Positions 10,101-17,775 of a stretch of 33,785 nt of DNA are shown in pieces. The notes beneath the pieces are model-generated. The model had not been told where the DNA came from. It made no database searches and saw nothing but the letters and a program-made list of their open reading frames with translations. Origin of the DNA: Priapulus caudatus (Eukaryota > Priapulida > Priapulimorpha > Priapulimorphida > Priapulidae). Location: positions 1,253,254 through 1,287,038 of the forward strand of contig NW_014577074.1 of NCBI RefSeq assembly GCF_000485595.1. The letters run 5' to 3'. Positions within the stretch are counted from its first letter, which is position 1, and every line of letters starts with the position of its first letter. Both the position numbers and the translations under genes were made by a program.

Positions 10101-13100
10101 CAAATCGAAAAGGAAATGTTGTCGATAGTGTACAGCATGACCAAGTTTCACTGCTATGTGTTCGGTAAGAAGACCACAGTCCACAATGATCACAAACCGC
10201 TAGAACAGAACTAGCAAAACCACTACTGTCAGCTTCGATGAGAATTCAGAGAATGATGCTGAAATTACAGTGGTACGACATCGAGGTTAGATACCGAAAG
10301 GGGAAAGAGATGCTTGTGTCGGATGCACTCTCCCGAGCATATCTACCCGGAAAACAAGTCGAAGCAGACGATCTTGAGGAAAGCGACGTGATCAGCATGA
10401 TATCCGTCAGCAAATCCAGATACGTAGAAATCAAGGAGAAGACACAGTCTGAACTCCAAACACTATATCAGGTGATAAGCAATGGGTGGCCAGACAGCAG
10501 AAGTGAAGCTCCAGCTGAGGTGAAACAGTACTGGAACTCGCGAAGTAAGTAAGGGACCGAGAATTGTAATTCCGCCTACCCTATGCAACGACATGCTGGA
10601 AATAATACACCGATCTCATCTAGGCATAGTCAAATGCAAACAGCGAGCCCGTGAAGTTATGTACTGGCCTAGTATGAACTCGGCCATTGAGGACACAGTC
10701 CAGAACTGCAGTAAATGTGCAGAGTATCAGAACAAGCAGAGGGCTGAACCAATAATGCCGACTGTAACTCCTGACCTGCCATACACCATGGTTGGATGTG
10801 ACTTGTTTGACTTCCAGTTAAGCAAGTACCTACTGCTAGTGGACTATTACTCGAAATATATGGACGTCGTCAAACTGAGCTCAACTACAACCTCATCGAT
10901 AACTAACGCCATGAAGCAAATATTCGCTTGCCACGGCATCCAACTGCAGATTCAATCAGACAACGAGCCACAATTCAGCTCGACTGAATTCAATAAATTC
11001 TGCCAGGCGTACGGAATCGAACATCAGACTTCCAGCCCGCACTTCCAGAGCTCCAATAGGGAAGCAGAGCGAGCGATACAAACAGTGAAACGCCTATGGA
11101 GCAAGGCAGAGAACAAATACTTAACTCTACTAGACTACCGAACTACACCGTTGGAGGGAATTAAATTATCCCCAGCTCAACTTCTGATGGGCAGGCGCCC
11201 CAGGAATACCTTGCCTGCCTCTACGGAAATCCTAAAACCCAGAATAGACAACGCTATAGTAGTGAAACACTTCAATAAAGAGAAGCCCAAACAAAAGGTC
11301 TATTATGACCTTAGGAAAGGTGTGAAGGAGCTAAAACCACTAGAACAAGGTGACAGCATACACATGAACCCTCTTCCAGGCTCCAAGTCTTGGAAATCGG
11401 GGACGGTGGTAAAGCACTATGGGAGACCCAGATCCTACGTCATCTGCAGCGGAGGTCGGCTGTATCGCCGCAATCGCAGACACCTCCGAGAGACATCAGA
11501 AGCAGCAAACCAACAGGACATCACTACAATGGACGACGGGCAGCTGGGCGTCAGCGACAAACAACATGAGACCCGAAGAGAACCCGACACTGCACCAGAG
11601 GCGAGAGACGGGACAGCACGGACGGGTGACGGACACAATGACATCCTCCGAGAAAACCCCTGCACGTCTCCAATATACACAACAAGGTCTGGCAGGACTG
11701 TAAAGCCACCCAGAAGACTGGACCTATAATAATGTGTTGATGTTACATATCGTAGAATGCAATCTGTGTTGAATGATGTTACATATCGTAGAATGCAATC
11801 TGTGTTGAATGATGTTACATATGATATCGTAGAATGCAATCTGTGTTGATGTTACATATTGTAGAATGCCATCTGTGTTGATATTACATATTGTAGAATG
11901 CTAGTAGATTTGTTAATTGTTCCAGTTCAGTATAGATCGAGGCACATATCCTCGATTTGATATGAGTAAGAAATCTTAAGTAACTTAGTATCAAAAGTAA
12001 GAAGAGGAGATATAATATAATTGAATTGCATTATCCATAACATAAGCGAGTTAAAGCGACCATCCATATAAATGAATAGAATTGTATTAGGGCTAAGCAA
12101 CAATAAACAATAGAACAGGGCTTGTTAACTCAACATGGCATCTTCAGTGACTGATATTACAGACACGTATATTAAGCATAGTGATGAAGATAAACATTCT
12201 ATAATACGTGTAAGTGCATTAGCATATATTTAAAAAACTCTTATCATTTGTGTATACGTACACACATAAGCCATCCAGGCGTTGGTTGTAAAGGCCAACA
12301 ACAGAAGGCTAGCCATGCGGAAAAAACTGCTCATGATGGCGATTGCAATGTCATGAATTTTCATCAGTTGTTTCAACACTGGCATCAAAATTAGTAGAGC
12401 TGAAACAAAAACAGTTAGATTGGTGTAAGATATAAGGCTTCAATCATGATTTGGATTGTAATGCATTAGCAACTGGAGTATAGAACCTTGCTCAAGTGAC
12501 ATGAGAATTACTTATCATTTATCAAAATGAATAAAGGCTTAAATAACTAAATTTGACTACAATAATACATGCAATCATTATGAAAACATCAATCAGTATT
12601 AAAGTGTTTTCAATATGCAATACAGGTACACCACCGATTTTCCGGAACCCTTCGTTCCAAGGCCTTTCCGGATCATCTGTTTTTCCAGACCAAAAGAGGT
12701 CCCATAATAATAATTCAACAATACACCTCTGAGCAACTAAATACCTCCCATCATCTCTAAAGCACCATGCACTGCTAGAAATGTAAACAAGTATTAAATG
12801 TAAATTAATGTAAACCACCACTGATACTTGCACCTGCCTTAGATGCCATAGCTAGGGTAAAATTTGAGCAAAACAAGGTGGTGGCCACCAGGTGAATTTT
12901 ATCAGGACTAAATGAGGTTTCAGACCATCAGTGTCCGGAAAATCGGTGGTGTACCTGTACCAAGTATTTAACCAAAGAAATTATAAATTATTTCATTGAC
13001 CAGTATAATTTACATAATGAACATATAAATAATTATTAATACTCTTACACCAAAACATACCCAGTTAGCTCAAGAATTCCAACACACACATGAGGTGCAG

Positions 13101-16100
13101 GCAGATATTGGTTGATTATGTCATTTTTTGTAAGGGGACACAATGACACGCATAAAACGCATGAAACAAAATAAGTAGTTATGGCATCATAAATTAAAAA
13201 TGCCATAACCTTAGCACAATTCTTCACTTCAAATGTGAACTATTTACTGTATCTTATATAGGCCCCTGGTGTTCTGAACAAAATGACATAGTCATCGTGT
13301 AACAATATGCCCATTAAAACAGATGCAGAAATGATAGAAAGCAGAAACAAAACATGTGCGTTTAAATCAGGAATATAGTGAGGATGAAGCTATACTTGAA
13401 CTGGTAACATCCCAGTTGGCCTACTCCCATTTCGCCTACACCCATTTCCCCTACGTCCCATTTAGCCTACTCCCATTTCCCCTACGTCCCATTTAGCCTA
13501 TTCCCATTTCGTCTACTCTCAGAATCGGCAATATGCCCATTTCGCCTACTACCATCGTTTCATTTTTATGCTACTGTATTTTCCATTTTTGTCAAGTTGT
13601 GTTCTCATTATTATTATACCTACGTTTTCTTCTGGTTCCTATAGTCTATGTATGCCAATCAAAACCATATTTTATTATTTATAAATGATTATTTAGTGAA
13701 CAAACCGATCGTAGACGAAATGGGAAAGGGGTAGATTTTGAGCGTAGACGAATTGGGGGTAGGCGAAATGGGTGTACGCCAACTGGGAATTTTGCTGTAG
13801 GCGAAATGCGAATTTTGCCCTAGGAGAAATGGGAGTAGGCCAACCGGGAATAACTATGGGGTACGCCTAAACTCTGTTAAACCTTACAAAATTATATTTC
13901 CAAGCAAATGATTTTAGGTATTCAGGGCTGGAAAGTGGCTCGTTTACAGCTGCAAATTTTAAAGGATTTGTGCCTCACTGTTTGGTAATATTTAAAATAT
14001 TTCCTTAATTCTTTACACGCATTGCTTTAGCTGATTATATGAATAACAAATGAGCCAAATCAGAGGACTACTACTGAAATGCAACCTTTAGAAAAGTGAG
14101 CACTTTGTGAAAAAGGTTAGCTGATGAGCTGTAATGCCATAATATTGTATTTGACAGATGCCTTGCACAGCTTCATCTATAATACATGCATGTCAAATAC
14201 AAAGATAAACTGAAAGTAACTGATCGCCCGAGTGGCCGAGACAACGTACACAGTGTGCATGTGAAAATAAAATTGTAACATGTGTTTTGCAGGTGTTGCA
14301 TGAATTAGTCAGCGAGGTTGGGCTGGAGGTTGTTTTGGTGGTGGTCTGTGTAGAGGGAGTGTCGCGCATCTTGTGCGGCTGGATTGATGTTATGGAAAGA
14401 ATGGTAAACGTGTTTTAGGTCAGGCGTTTCTAGGGTCATTGTGAAATGGGGGTAGGACGCAGTCTGGGAGAACGGGTACATGTGTGCGCAGGATGTAGGG
14501 GTTTTGGGGGTAATATATAGGACAGAGATGTAGGAGTCAGTGGAAGGCTGGTTGTGGTCGCGGGAGAAAGCGCACGCACTTATGTGCGTGTGTGCGTTGC
14601 TTTGTTGTTGTGTGCAAATTATTAAACTTTAAAGGTTAATTATTCAGTTTAATACACAAGTTTTGGATCTACTTCATCATTTATACATCGAACTTTTAAT
14701 TCAACATTACATTTTGGTGCCGTGACCAGGAACCTCTATGAACTTTTAATTCAACTTTACAAAATAAACAAGAAGAAATTTTAAAAATAAATGCTAAACA
14801 CTAGTGTAAAATATGTGGCATTGTGCTAAGATGTTGGGTACCATACACAGACAGCCTGTATAGGTTTGAAGGTTATTGGTATCACCATTGCCCTAGCTGT
14901 ACCCAGTTTGTGTTCACTACGTGATGCTTGTACATTAATGTGATGTCACAACTAAACTGTAAATGGGGTACAAGCCGGTACTGGAGATTACGGTACGCAT
15001 ATATTTGCTAATATATTGACTAATCGTGCGTCACTAAACTCAATATTCACAAGCTCGACTTTAATTTTCATGAGACACACACCCTTTCACTATTGTCATC
15101 TTCACACCATAAACTTACCAGCCATCATAGTAACAGCAATAGCTGAATTGTAAAAGCCATACATGGTGGATGACCACGCCAACACAAGTTTTGTGAAAAG
15201 GAAAGTGACATCACCTATTCCTGAAGTCCAAGAATTAAGAAAGAATAAGAAGTTCTGTTATAGAAAGGTTGAAATTGATTGTTTCTCAACACGTGCGTAT
15301 ACCTAACATAACAAGAATAGCGTGTGTTGCTGAGAAATATCCAAACTCTGATGGCGTCCAGCTGAGGACCTTCTTAAAGAATAGCCAGATGACGTCAACT
15401 ATGCCTGTAAATATTATAACGAATTCACCAATAAATTTCGTTCATGCACAACATTAAAAAGTTAAATTATCACGAAGTTTCTCATCCATGAAAAAAGTTT
15501 ACGATTCGAAACGCATTACTGTTCAGATTACACTACAAGCAAAAGCTTTCATTAAATTTTAGAAATAGAACATACACATGATATCAGATATATCTTACAT
15601 GTGCATTTATACATGATTTTAAATCGAGAAGACGAACGTGTAAAGTAACACCCTAAAACCTGCTCGCTATTCATCAACGTGTCACTCTGACTCTGTACCT
15701 GCAAATATGATGACTTGCACAAACATGATGAGATTGAGCAGGATGATGTAGACGCGATGGTTATGAGGTCTTCGCTTGAACGTCGTCTGCAAACACTGGC
15801 GCACGTGCTCAATGTGGCACATCTTTTCACAGAAACCCCCTTGCTGGTCAACAGGCTCCTGGGGACTCGGCACGTGTCTGTCCTTCACGACAAGCACTAC
15901 GTACAGACCGCAAAGGACGTAGAGGCTGGCGACGATGCTAAATACGGTCACGTAATTTGTGTGGTCCTTAAGATAGCCTCCGAATCCAACTCCCAAGGCC
16001 GAGCCGAACGGCACCATCGCTTCCAGGATAGCGACTCGCACGGATCTACTTTTCACGTCCGTAACGTCGGCCAGGTAACTGAACACGGACATGAGCAGCG

Positions 16101-16608
16101 CGGCGTACTGACCAGAAAAACCTGACAGAAACACGCCGATTAGGATGTAGCCAATCCACGAGTTCTTGTAGTATAGGCTGAACAGTACGGAGACGACGAG
16201 AAGAAACTGCCCGATACAGGGTGCCAGCATCGCAGGTTTGCGTCCAAACGAGTCCGACCAGGAACCCATGTAAATGCATATAAAGATTGACGGCACCGTG
16301 CTTGCGATGTTGAAATACATCGTCCAGTAACTCGAATGTGTTTGAACTTCGTTCTCCATAGTGTCTAGCTGCTCTTCCGTGAGGTTTAGGGACACGCTGG
16401 CATTCACGTCCTTCCTGTTTATTATAGCCTCGCACACAGTTGCATTCTGATCGTACGTGGCCAGACATATCTTCTCATATGTAAATGCTTGAAAGACTGG
16501 GTAGTATAGACAAAGGCCAAGCATGTACAGAAAGAGTACTGGCTCGACAGTAATCATGCCCGCATATTTTCTCAGACATTCAATGGTATGTGACACTATC
16601 CGAGGCAT
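3946..16608 (-). CDS. SLC46-family (proton-coupled folate transporter-like) gene, five exons
   Basis: This is a major-facilitator transporter of the SLC46 family (PCFT/SLC46A1, A2, A3 group), a 12-helix plasma- or lysosomal-membrane protein. Members import folates or other small molecules with protons; the substrate here is not known. Exons joined by eye on GT-AG sites: 16608-15699, 15220-15119, 12399-12262, 6878-6795, 4113-3946. All four introns (about 0.48, 2.7, 5.4 and 2.7 kb) are phase 1. The summed length is about 467 codons once two missing bases in the last exon are allowed for, close to the 459 of human PCFT. Family marks are a TM1 beginning ITVEPVLFLYML, the motif-A loop GSWSDSFGRKP, the TM5 SRSVRVAILEA, and IRSVLSKLV in exon 4. 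Introns 2-4 are loaded with mobile elements. The last exon is frame-broken, so the gene may be a recent pseudogene. I cannot separate SLC46A1, A2 and A3 by eye. Confidence 0.85.
4441..4500 (+). repeat. G-rich tract with G-quadruplex potential
   Basis: About ten runs of three to seven G separated by one to three bases lie on the plus strand. The host transcript runs the other way, so its RNA would be C-rich here and the G-rich strand is the template strand. Confidence 0.85.
5290..5905 (+). pseudogene. 3' end of a non-LTR retrotransposon (LINE) ORF2
   Basis: The translation contains a segment around 5340-5430 (ISECLRPTRLEYLYLLCGI followed by TPPHVRR) that resembles the region downstream of the reverse transcriptase in Jockey/Nimb/CR1-like LINEs. 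In another frame at 5758-5800 come D-C-G-E-D, then M, then H-L-L-E-C-P, the Cys/His motif ending many LINE ORF2 proteins. It has at least one frameshift and two in-frame stops (5773-5775 and 5782-5784). The upstream part of the open frame (5156-5290) has no recognisable similarity. It is an inactive fragment with no poly-A tail visible. Confidence 0.7.
6795..6878 (-). CDS. SLC46-like exon 4 (TM10 and signature loop)
   Basis: The 84-bp exon has acceptor ATTTTCAG and donor GTATGC. It encodes PAALTPAVIRSVLSKLVASD, where IRSxLSKLV is a hallmark of SLC46 proteins. It is in phase 1 on both sides. MITE copy 2 begins only about 65 bp upstream of its acceptor (6945), close enough to matter for the branch point. 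Confidence 0.88.
6945..7724 (+). mobile_element. TTAA-flanked MITE, copy 2
   Basis: The left end is TTAA-AGGGATCC, the right end ATCCCT-TTAA (7721-7724), and the TIRs match copies 1 and 3. Without the 168-bp nested element at 7429-7596 it is 612 bp, almost the length of copy 3 (614 bp). It is non-coding. Confidence 0.85.
7429..7596. mobile_element. 168-bp MITE nested in MITE copy 2
   Basis: Perfect 25-bp inverted repeats, CTCCATTAGGAGTGTTCCCA... at 7438-7462 and its complement at 7563-7587, sit inside less perfect ends (GGGTGATA.. / ..TTAGCCC). The repeat extends inward imperfectly to about 50 bp. The loop contains telomere-like TTAAGGTTAGGGTTAGG. The block is missing from copies 1 and 3, which shows it is an insertion. 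Confidence 0.8.
7820..8213 (+). pseudogene. gag fragment (capsid region) of the gypsy element
   Basis: The open frame reads FQHFKQHVEFTFKGPL, then a helical, charged segment typical of gypsy capsid. There is no initiator; the first ATG (7908) is internal. It ends at a TGA (8214-8216), and the same frame continues immediately with more gag-like sequence (AIEIGQQFE), so the stop interrupts rather than ends the protein. Confidence 0.8.
8217..9896 (+). pseudogene. gypsy gag end, protease and reverse transcriptase
   Basis: Residue numbers count from the ATG at 8280. Two zinc knuckles follow: C54-C57-H61-C66 and C73-C76-H81-C86 (the second is CX2CX4HX4C). The protease active site is DTGS at 150-153. 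The reverse transcriptase runs from about 300 to 480, with aspartates D367 (SVLDAKSGF) and the pair D428-D429 in IVDDILIAG; the usual aromatic residue two before the pair is Ile. The thumb/connection then runs to a TGA at 9897-9899. Gag and pol share one frame here, with no frameshift between them. A short local duplication is likely near residues 167-192. Confidence 0.88.
9900..10213 (+). pseudogene. gypsy RNase H segment
   Basis: It continues the reverse-transcriptase frame after the stop. The motifs ECDASKDGLGAVLMQ, YASRAMTETEQRYAQIEKE and NDHKPLE show the catalytic Asp and Glu of a Ty3-type RNase H. The frame hits TAG at 10212-10214, just after the last motif, where the reading shifts by one base. 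Confidence 0.85.
10214..10552 (+). pseudogene. gypsy RNase H to integrase connector
   Basis: In a new frame, the sequence LQWYDIEVRYRKGKEMLVSD followed by ALSRAY is the standard connector between RNase H and integrase. It ends at TAA 10550-10552. The short stretch normally found before the integrase zinc finger appears shortened and the frame changes again, so a small deletion here is likely. Confidence 0.78.
10553..11729 (+). pseudogene. gypsy integrase
   Basis: Numbering from the ATG at 10593, the zinc-binding part has H and H near the start (IIHRSHLG) and CSKC about 30 residues on. The catalytic core has D (VGCDLFDF), D (IQSDNEPQF) and E (NREAERAIQ), with 35 residues between the second Asp and the Glu, the canonical D35E. 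The residue after SDN is Glu where Gly is common. The C-terminal part has the W-K-x-G-x-V module and YRRNRRHLR. The segment is open to TAA at 11727-11729, making it the best-preserved stretch of the element. Confidence 0.88.
11734..11902 (+). repeat. five tandem copies of a 32-41 bp unit
   Basis: The unit is GTGTTGATGTTACATATYGT then AGAATGCAATCT. Copies 2 and 3 carry an extra AATGATG stretch and the last two have diverged. It lies between the integrase stop and the putative polypurine tract, so it is probably part of the retrotransposon 3' untranslated region. Confidence 0.85.
12001..12010 (+). other. putative polypurine tract
   Basis: GAAGAGGAGA sits immediately before the proposed 3' LTR. 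In LTR retrotransposons such a tract primes plus-strand DNA synthesis. It is supported only by composition and position. Confidence 0.5.
12011..12161 (+). repeat. putative 3' LTR of the gypsy element (151 bp)
   Basis: It begins TATAATAT (one change from TGTAATAT) and ends ATATTACA, so the ends are near-inverted repeats of the usual TG...CA kind. Inside, a TATA-like ATATAAAT (about 12067) is followed by AATAAA (about 12101), the order expected for an LTR promoter and poly-A signal. No 5' LTR exists in the window to compare with. Confidence 0.5.
12262..12399 (-). CDS. SLC46-like exon 3 (TM8-TM9/10)
   Basis: The 138-bp exon follows the acceptor TTTGTTTCAG and ends at donor GTACGT (12261-12256). 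It encodes LLILMPVLKQLMKIHD, then a second hydrophobic helix ending FTTNAWMAYV. This matches the loop between TM8 and TM9 of SLC46 proteins. It is in phase 1 on both sides and in frame with exons 2 and 4. The 3' LTR of the gypsy element ends about 100 bp past the exon's 3' end, in intron 3. Confidence 0.88.
12623..12957. mobile_element. pogo/Tigger-like MITE with perfect 24-bp TIRs
   Basis: The ends CAGGTACACCACCGATTTTC(CGGA) at 12623-12646 and the exact complement at 12934-12957 are flanked by TA on each side (12621-12622 and 12958-12959). CAGGTACA-type ends with a TA TSD are characteristic of the pogo/Tigger branch of Tc1-mariner. The 335-bp interior encodes nothing recognisable, so it is a non-autonomous derivative. 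Confidence 0.85.
13410..13850. mobile_element. foldback element built from CCCATTTCGCCTAC repeats
   Basis: The left arm (13410-13555) has about seven short units of the type CCCATTTCGCCTACN. The right arm (13709-13850) has the same units inverted (GTAGGCGAAATGGG). The outer ends, CCCAGTTGGCCTACTCCC and its near complement ending CCAACCGGGAA, are TIR-like. TAAC occurs just outside on both sides and may be part of a TSD. No coding capacity. Confidence 0.8.
14274..14761 (+). mobile_element. LTR retrotransposon remnant: LTR, primer-binding site, duplicated LTR end
   Basis: A putative LTR (14274-14711) starts TGTAACA and ends ATTACA. It contains a TATA-like TAATATATAGGAC (about 14510) and ATTAAA near its 3' end. 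Directly after it comes TTTTGGTGCCGTGACCAGG, a typical tRNA primer-binding sequence seen in BEL- and gypsy-type elements. Then 22 bp of the LTR's own end (GAACTTTTAATTCAAC..., 14690-14711) recur at 14740-14761. AAAT lies on both outer sides (14270-14273, 14762-14765) as a possible TSD. Confidence 0.65.
15119..15220 (-). CDS. SLC46-like exon 2 (TM7-TM8)
   Basis: The 102-bp exon lies between an acceptor ending TTCAG at 15221 and a donor GTAAGT at 15118. It encodes GDVTFLFTKLVLAW and continues into a short hydrophobic stretch ending AVTMMA. This is the family's D-V-T-[FY]-L-[FY]-T-K-L region just after TM7. It is entered and left in phase 1 and continues the exon 1 frame exactly. Confidence 0.9.
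15221..15698 (-). other. intron 1 of the SLC46-like gene
   Basis: A 478-bp phase-1 intron between GTACAG (donor) and TTCAG (acceptor). AT-rich, with no repeat recognised. The small plus-strand open frame at 15269-15457 is not supported as a gene. Confidence 0.85.
15699..16608 (-). CDS. SLC46-like exon 1 (N-terminal half, TM1 to TM7)
   Basis: The start chosen is the ATG at 16608-16606 (MPRIVSH), which has A at -3. Upstream in-frame codons have no ATG. The exon encodes 303 codons plus one base. TM1 is about residues 20-42. An extracellular loop (43-95) has three N-glycosylation sequons (N54, N69, N75) and cysteines, as PCFT has. TM2 is followed by motif A, G115-xxx-D119-xx-G122-RK. The TM5 region around residues 187-211 contains the conserved Arg and Glu (E196). 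A hydrophilic loop at about 242-284 precedes TM7. The exon ends at a clean donor, TTTGCAG|GTACAG. A strong acceptor (pyrimidine run then TTTTTAG, exon base 16698) lies upstream, so a separate 5' non-coding exon is likely. Confidence 0.92.
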
Positions 16609-16940
16609 CCTTGTCAATTTTCTTATTTTGGTATGCAATTGCAGGGAATGTGTGCAGCTCAAATGGACATCTGCTGTAGGTCATCAGTGGAATTTCTCCT
16701 AAAAATAAAAAAAATACACATATATACAGTAATCAGGGTTCTTCCTAGGAATTTTAGAAGGCATGTCATTTATAGAACGATGGGAAAGGGCCCGGGAGCG
16801 AGTTTCTTTTTCCCAGTCGACATATCCCGACCAGGGATTTAGCGCCTTCTGATTGGCTGCTTCGATTTGCTTTTGCCTTTGACAAGAGAACAAACGCCCA
16901 TTGGTAACATAGCGAAGAATTGCAATTATTTTGCAATAAT

Positions 16941-16944
16941 AACC

Positions 16945-16979
<35 letters not shown>

Positions 16980-16997
16980 TCCTAACCCTAACCCTAA
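16941..16997. repeat. interstitial telomeric repeat (CCCTAA)n
   Basis: About nine units of CCCTAA with two variants (CCCTAAA, TCCTAA). The repeat matches the common animal telomere motif TTAGGG. It lies inside the foldback element, so it was probably carried in, not left by chromosome fusion. Confidence 0.9.
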
Positions 16998-17161
16998 TTT
17001 AATTTAATTAACACTAATAAATAAAAATTAAATTATTAAAAAAAAATTTTCATTAAAATATTTAATGGTTGTAAATCAATCATGCAAATATTTCCGTTAA
17101 TTAGAAAACAATAGTTAAATGGATAAAGATAGAAAATACAGAAAACAAAAAAATAATTAAA

Positions 17162-17230
17162 AACCAAACCGGATTCAAACCAACGACCTTTCAGAAGTAA
17201 CGCCGGTGGCCTACGCACCACGCCACACAG
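17162..17230 (-). ncRNA. tRNA-like sequence (SINE head or tRNA pseudogene)
   Basis: On the minus strand an A-box-like TGGCGTGGTGCG (17225-17214) is followed 32 bases on by a B-box GGTTTGAATCC (17181-17171; consensus GGTTCGANTCC). A run of T follows just downstream, as expected for RNA polymerase III termination. The anticodon arm does not pair cleanly, so this is a relic, not a working tRNA. Confidence 0.6.
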
Positions 17231-17395
17231 GATATATAAGAAACAGTACATGACATATGCTAAATAAGCAAACACGCGCTGTTTTGAACCAATCAGGAGG
17301 CAGGATGAACCAATCAGAAGCCAATCAGAAGGCGCTAAATTCTTCGACTGGATATGTCGACTGGGAAAAAGAAACAAGCGGCCCGGGAAGGGGTT

Positions 17396-17775
17396 AACCG
17401 TTTCGGATGAGGTCAATTACGTGTGTCATATGCAGTCTCAATACAGAAGTAAACTCGATCAGTTCGGAGATGTAAATATCAAGCTGTAAAAACATAGCAC
17501 GGCTGTGTTACAATCGTCAAATATGAACGTAGCTGGAAACCATGACACGCCGATTAGGCAATTAAGGCATGTCAGAGGATTTCTGGGATGTCATAAATTA
17601 GCTTCAGCATTGACATGCGTGTCAGACCCAGCATGCATCAAAGGAGAACTCTGGCAATGTGCAACGTATAGACCATTCTTAATTATTATTCATGACCTGG
17701 GGTCACGCACGAAAACGAGGCTAATCTAGGCAATTTTGTAAACAATTGCTGCTCAGGCAGGCACGCACAAGCGGG
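17396..17775. other. intergenic, no feature recognised
   Basis: The stretch between the foldback element and the minisatellite has no splice-supported coding region. A 74-codon open frame at 17505-17729 has no recognisable similarity. Confidence 0.5.

Larger units (their letters stand above)
7800..12161 (+). mobile_element. Ty3/gypsy LTR retrotransposon, 5'-truncated and degenerate
   Basis: Order on the plus strand: gag fragment, two zinc knuckles, protease, reverse transcriptase, RNase H, integrase, tandem repeat, purine tract, putative 3' LTR. This gag-PR-RT-RH-IN order defines Ty3/gypsy. No 5' LTR, primer-binding site or gag start is present; recognisable gag begins within about 100 bp of the end of MITE copy 2. 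The reading frame is broken by two in-frame stops and two frame changes, so the copy cannot encode its own proteins. It lies antisense in intron 3 of the transporter gene. Confidence 0.9.
6879..12261 (-). other. intron 3 of the SLC46-like gene
   Basis: A 5.4-kb phase-1 intron made almost entirely of mobile DNA: TTAA-MITE copy 2 with a nested MITE, and next to it an antisense gypsy element. Without these it would be a few hundred bases. Confidence 0.8.
12400..15118 (-). other. intron 2 of the SLC46-like gene
   Basis: A 2.7-kb phase-1 intron containing three separate elements described below: a pogo-like MITE, a foldback element and an LTR remnant. The rest is AT-rich with no coding signal. 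Confidence 0.8.
16732..17395. mobile_element. foldback element with telomeric tract and tRNA-like core
   Basis: The inverted arms are 16788-16860 (GGGCCCGGGAGCGAGTTTC... GATTTAGCGCCTTCTGATTG) and 17303-17389 (its complement, with an extra CCAATCAGAA repeat). Between them lie a telomeric tract and a tRNA-like sequence on the minus strand. The left outer edge, CAGGGTTCTTCCTAGGA at 16732, resembles the ends of the element at 19731-20184; a matching right edge was not found. It ends about 125 bp upstream of the transporter's start codon. Confidence 0.65.

Noticed and set aside
14221-14250. tRNA-Leu/Ser-like start (GCCCGAGTGGCCGAG)
   Set aside because: No B-box follows at a suitable distance.
15715-16468. 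Open frames of 136 and 140 codons overlapping exon 1
   Set aside because: They are shadows of the SLC46-like exon in other frames, with no family similarity.
15682-16662. Transporter start at 16662 and end at 15682
   Set aside because: The upstream start is a TTG codon and the downstream end reads through a clear splice donor; the ATG at 16608 and the donor at 15698 fit the family better.
16941-16997. Chromosome-fusion scar or true telomere
   Set aside because: The tract is short, one-directional and enclosed by the inverted arms of a foldback element.
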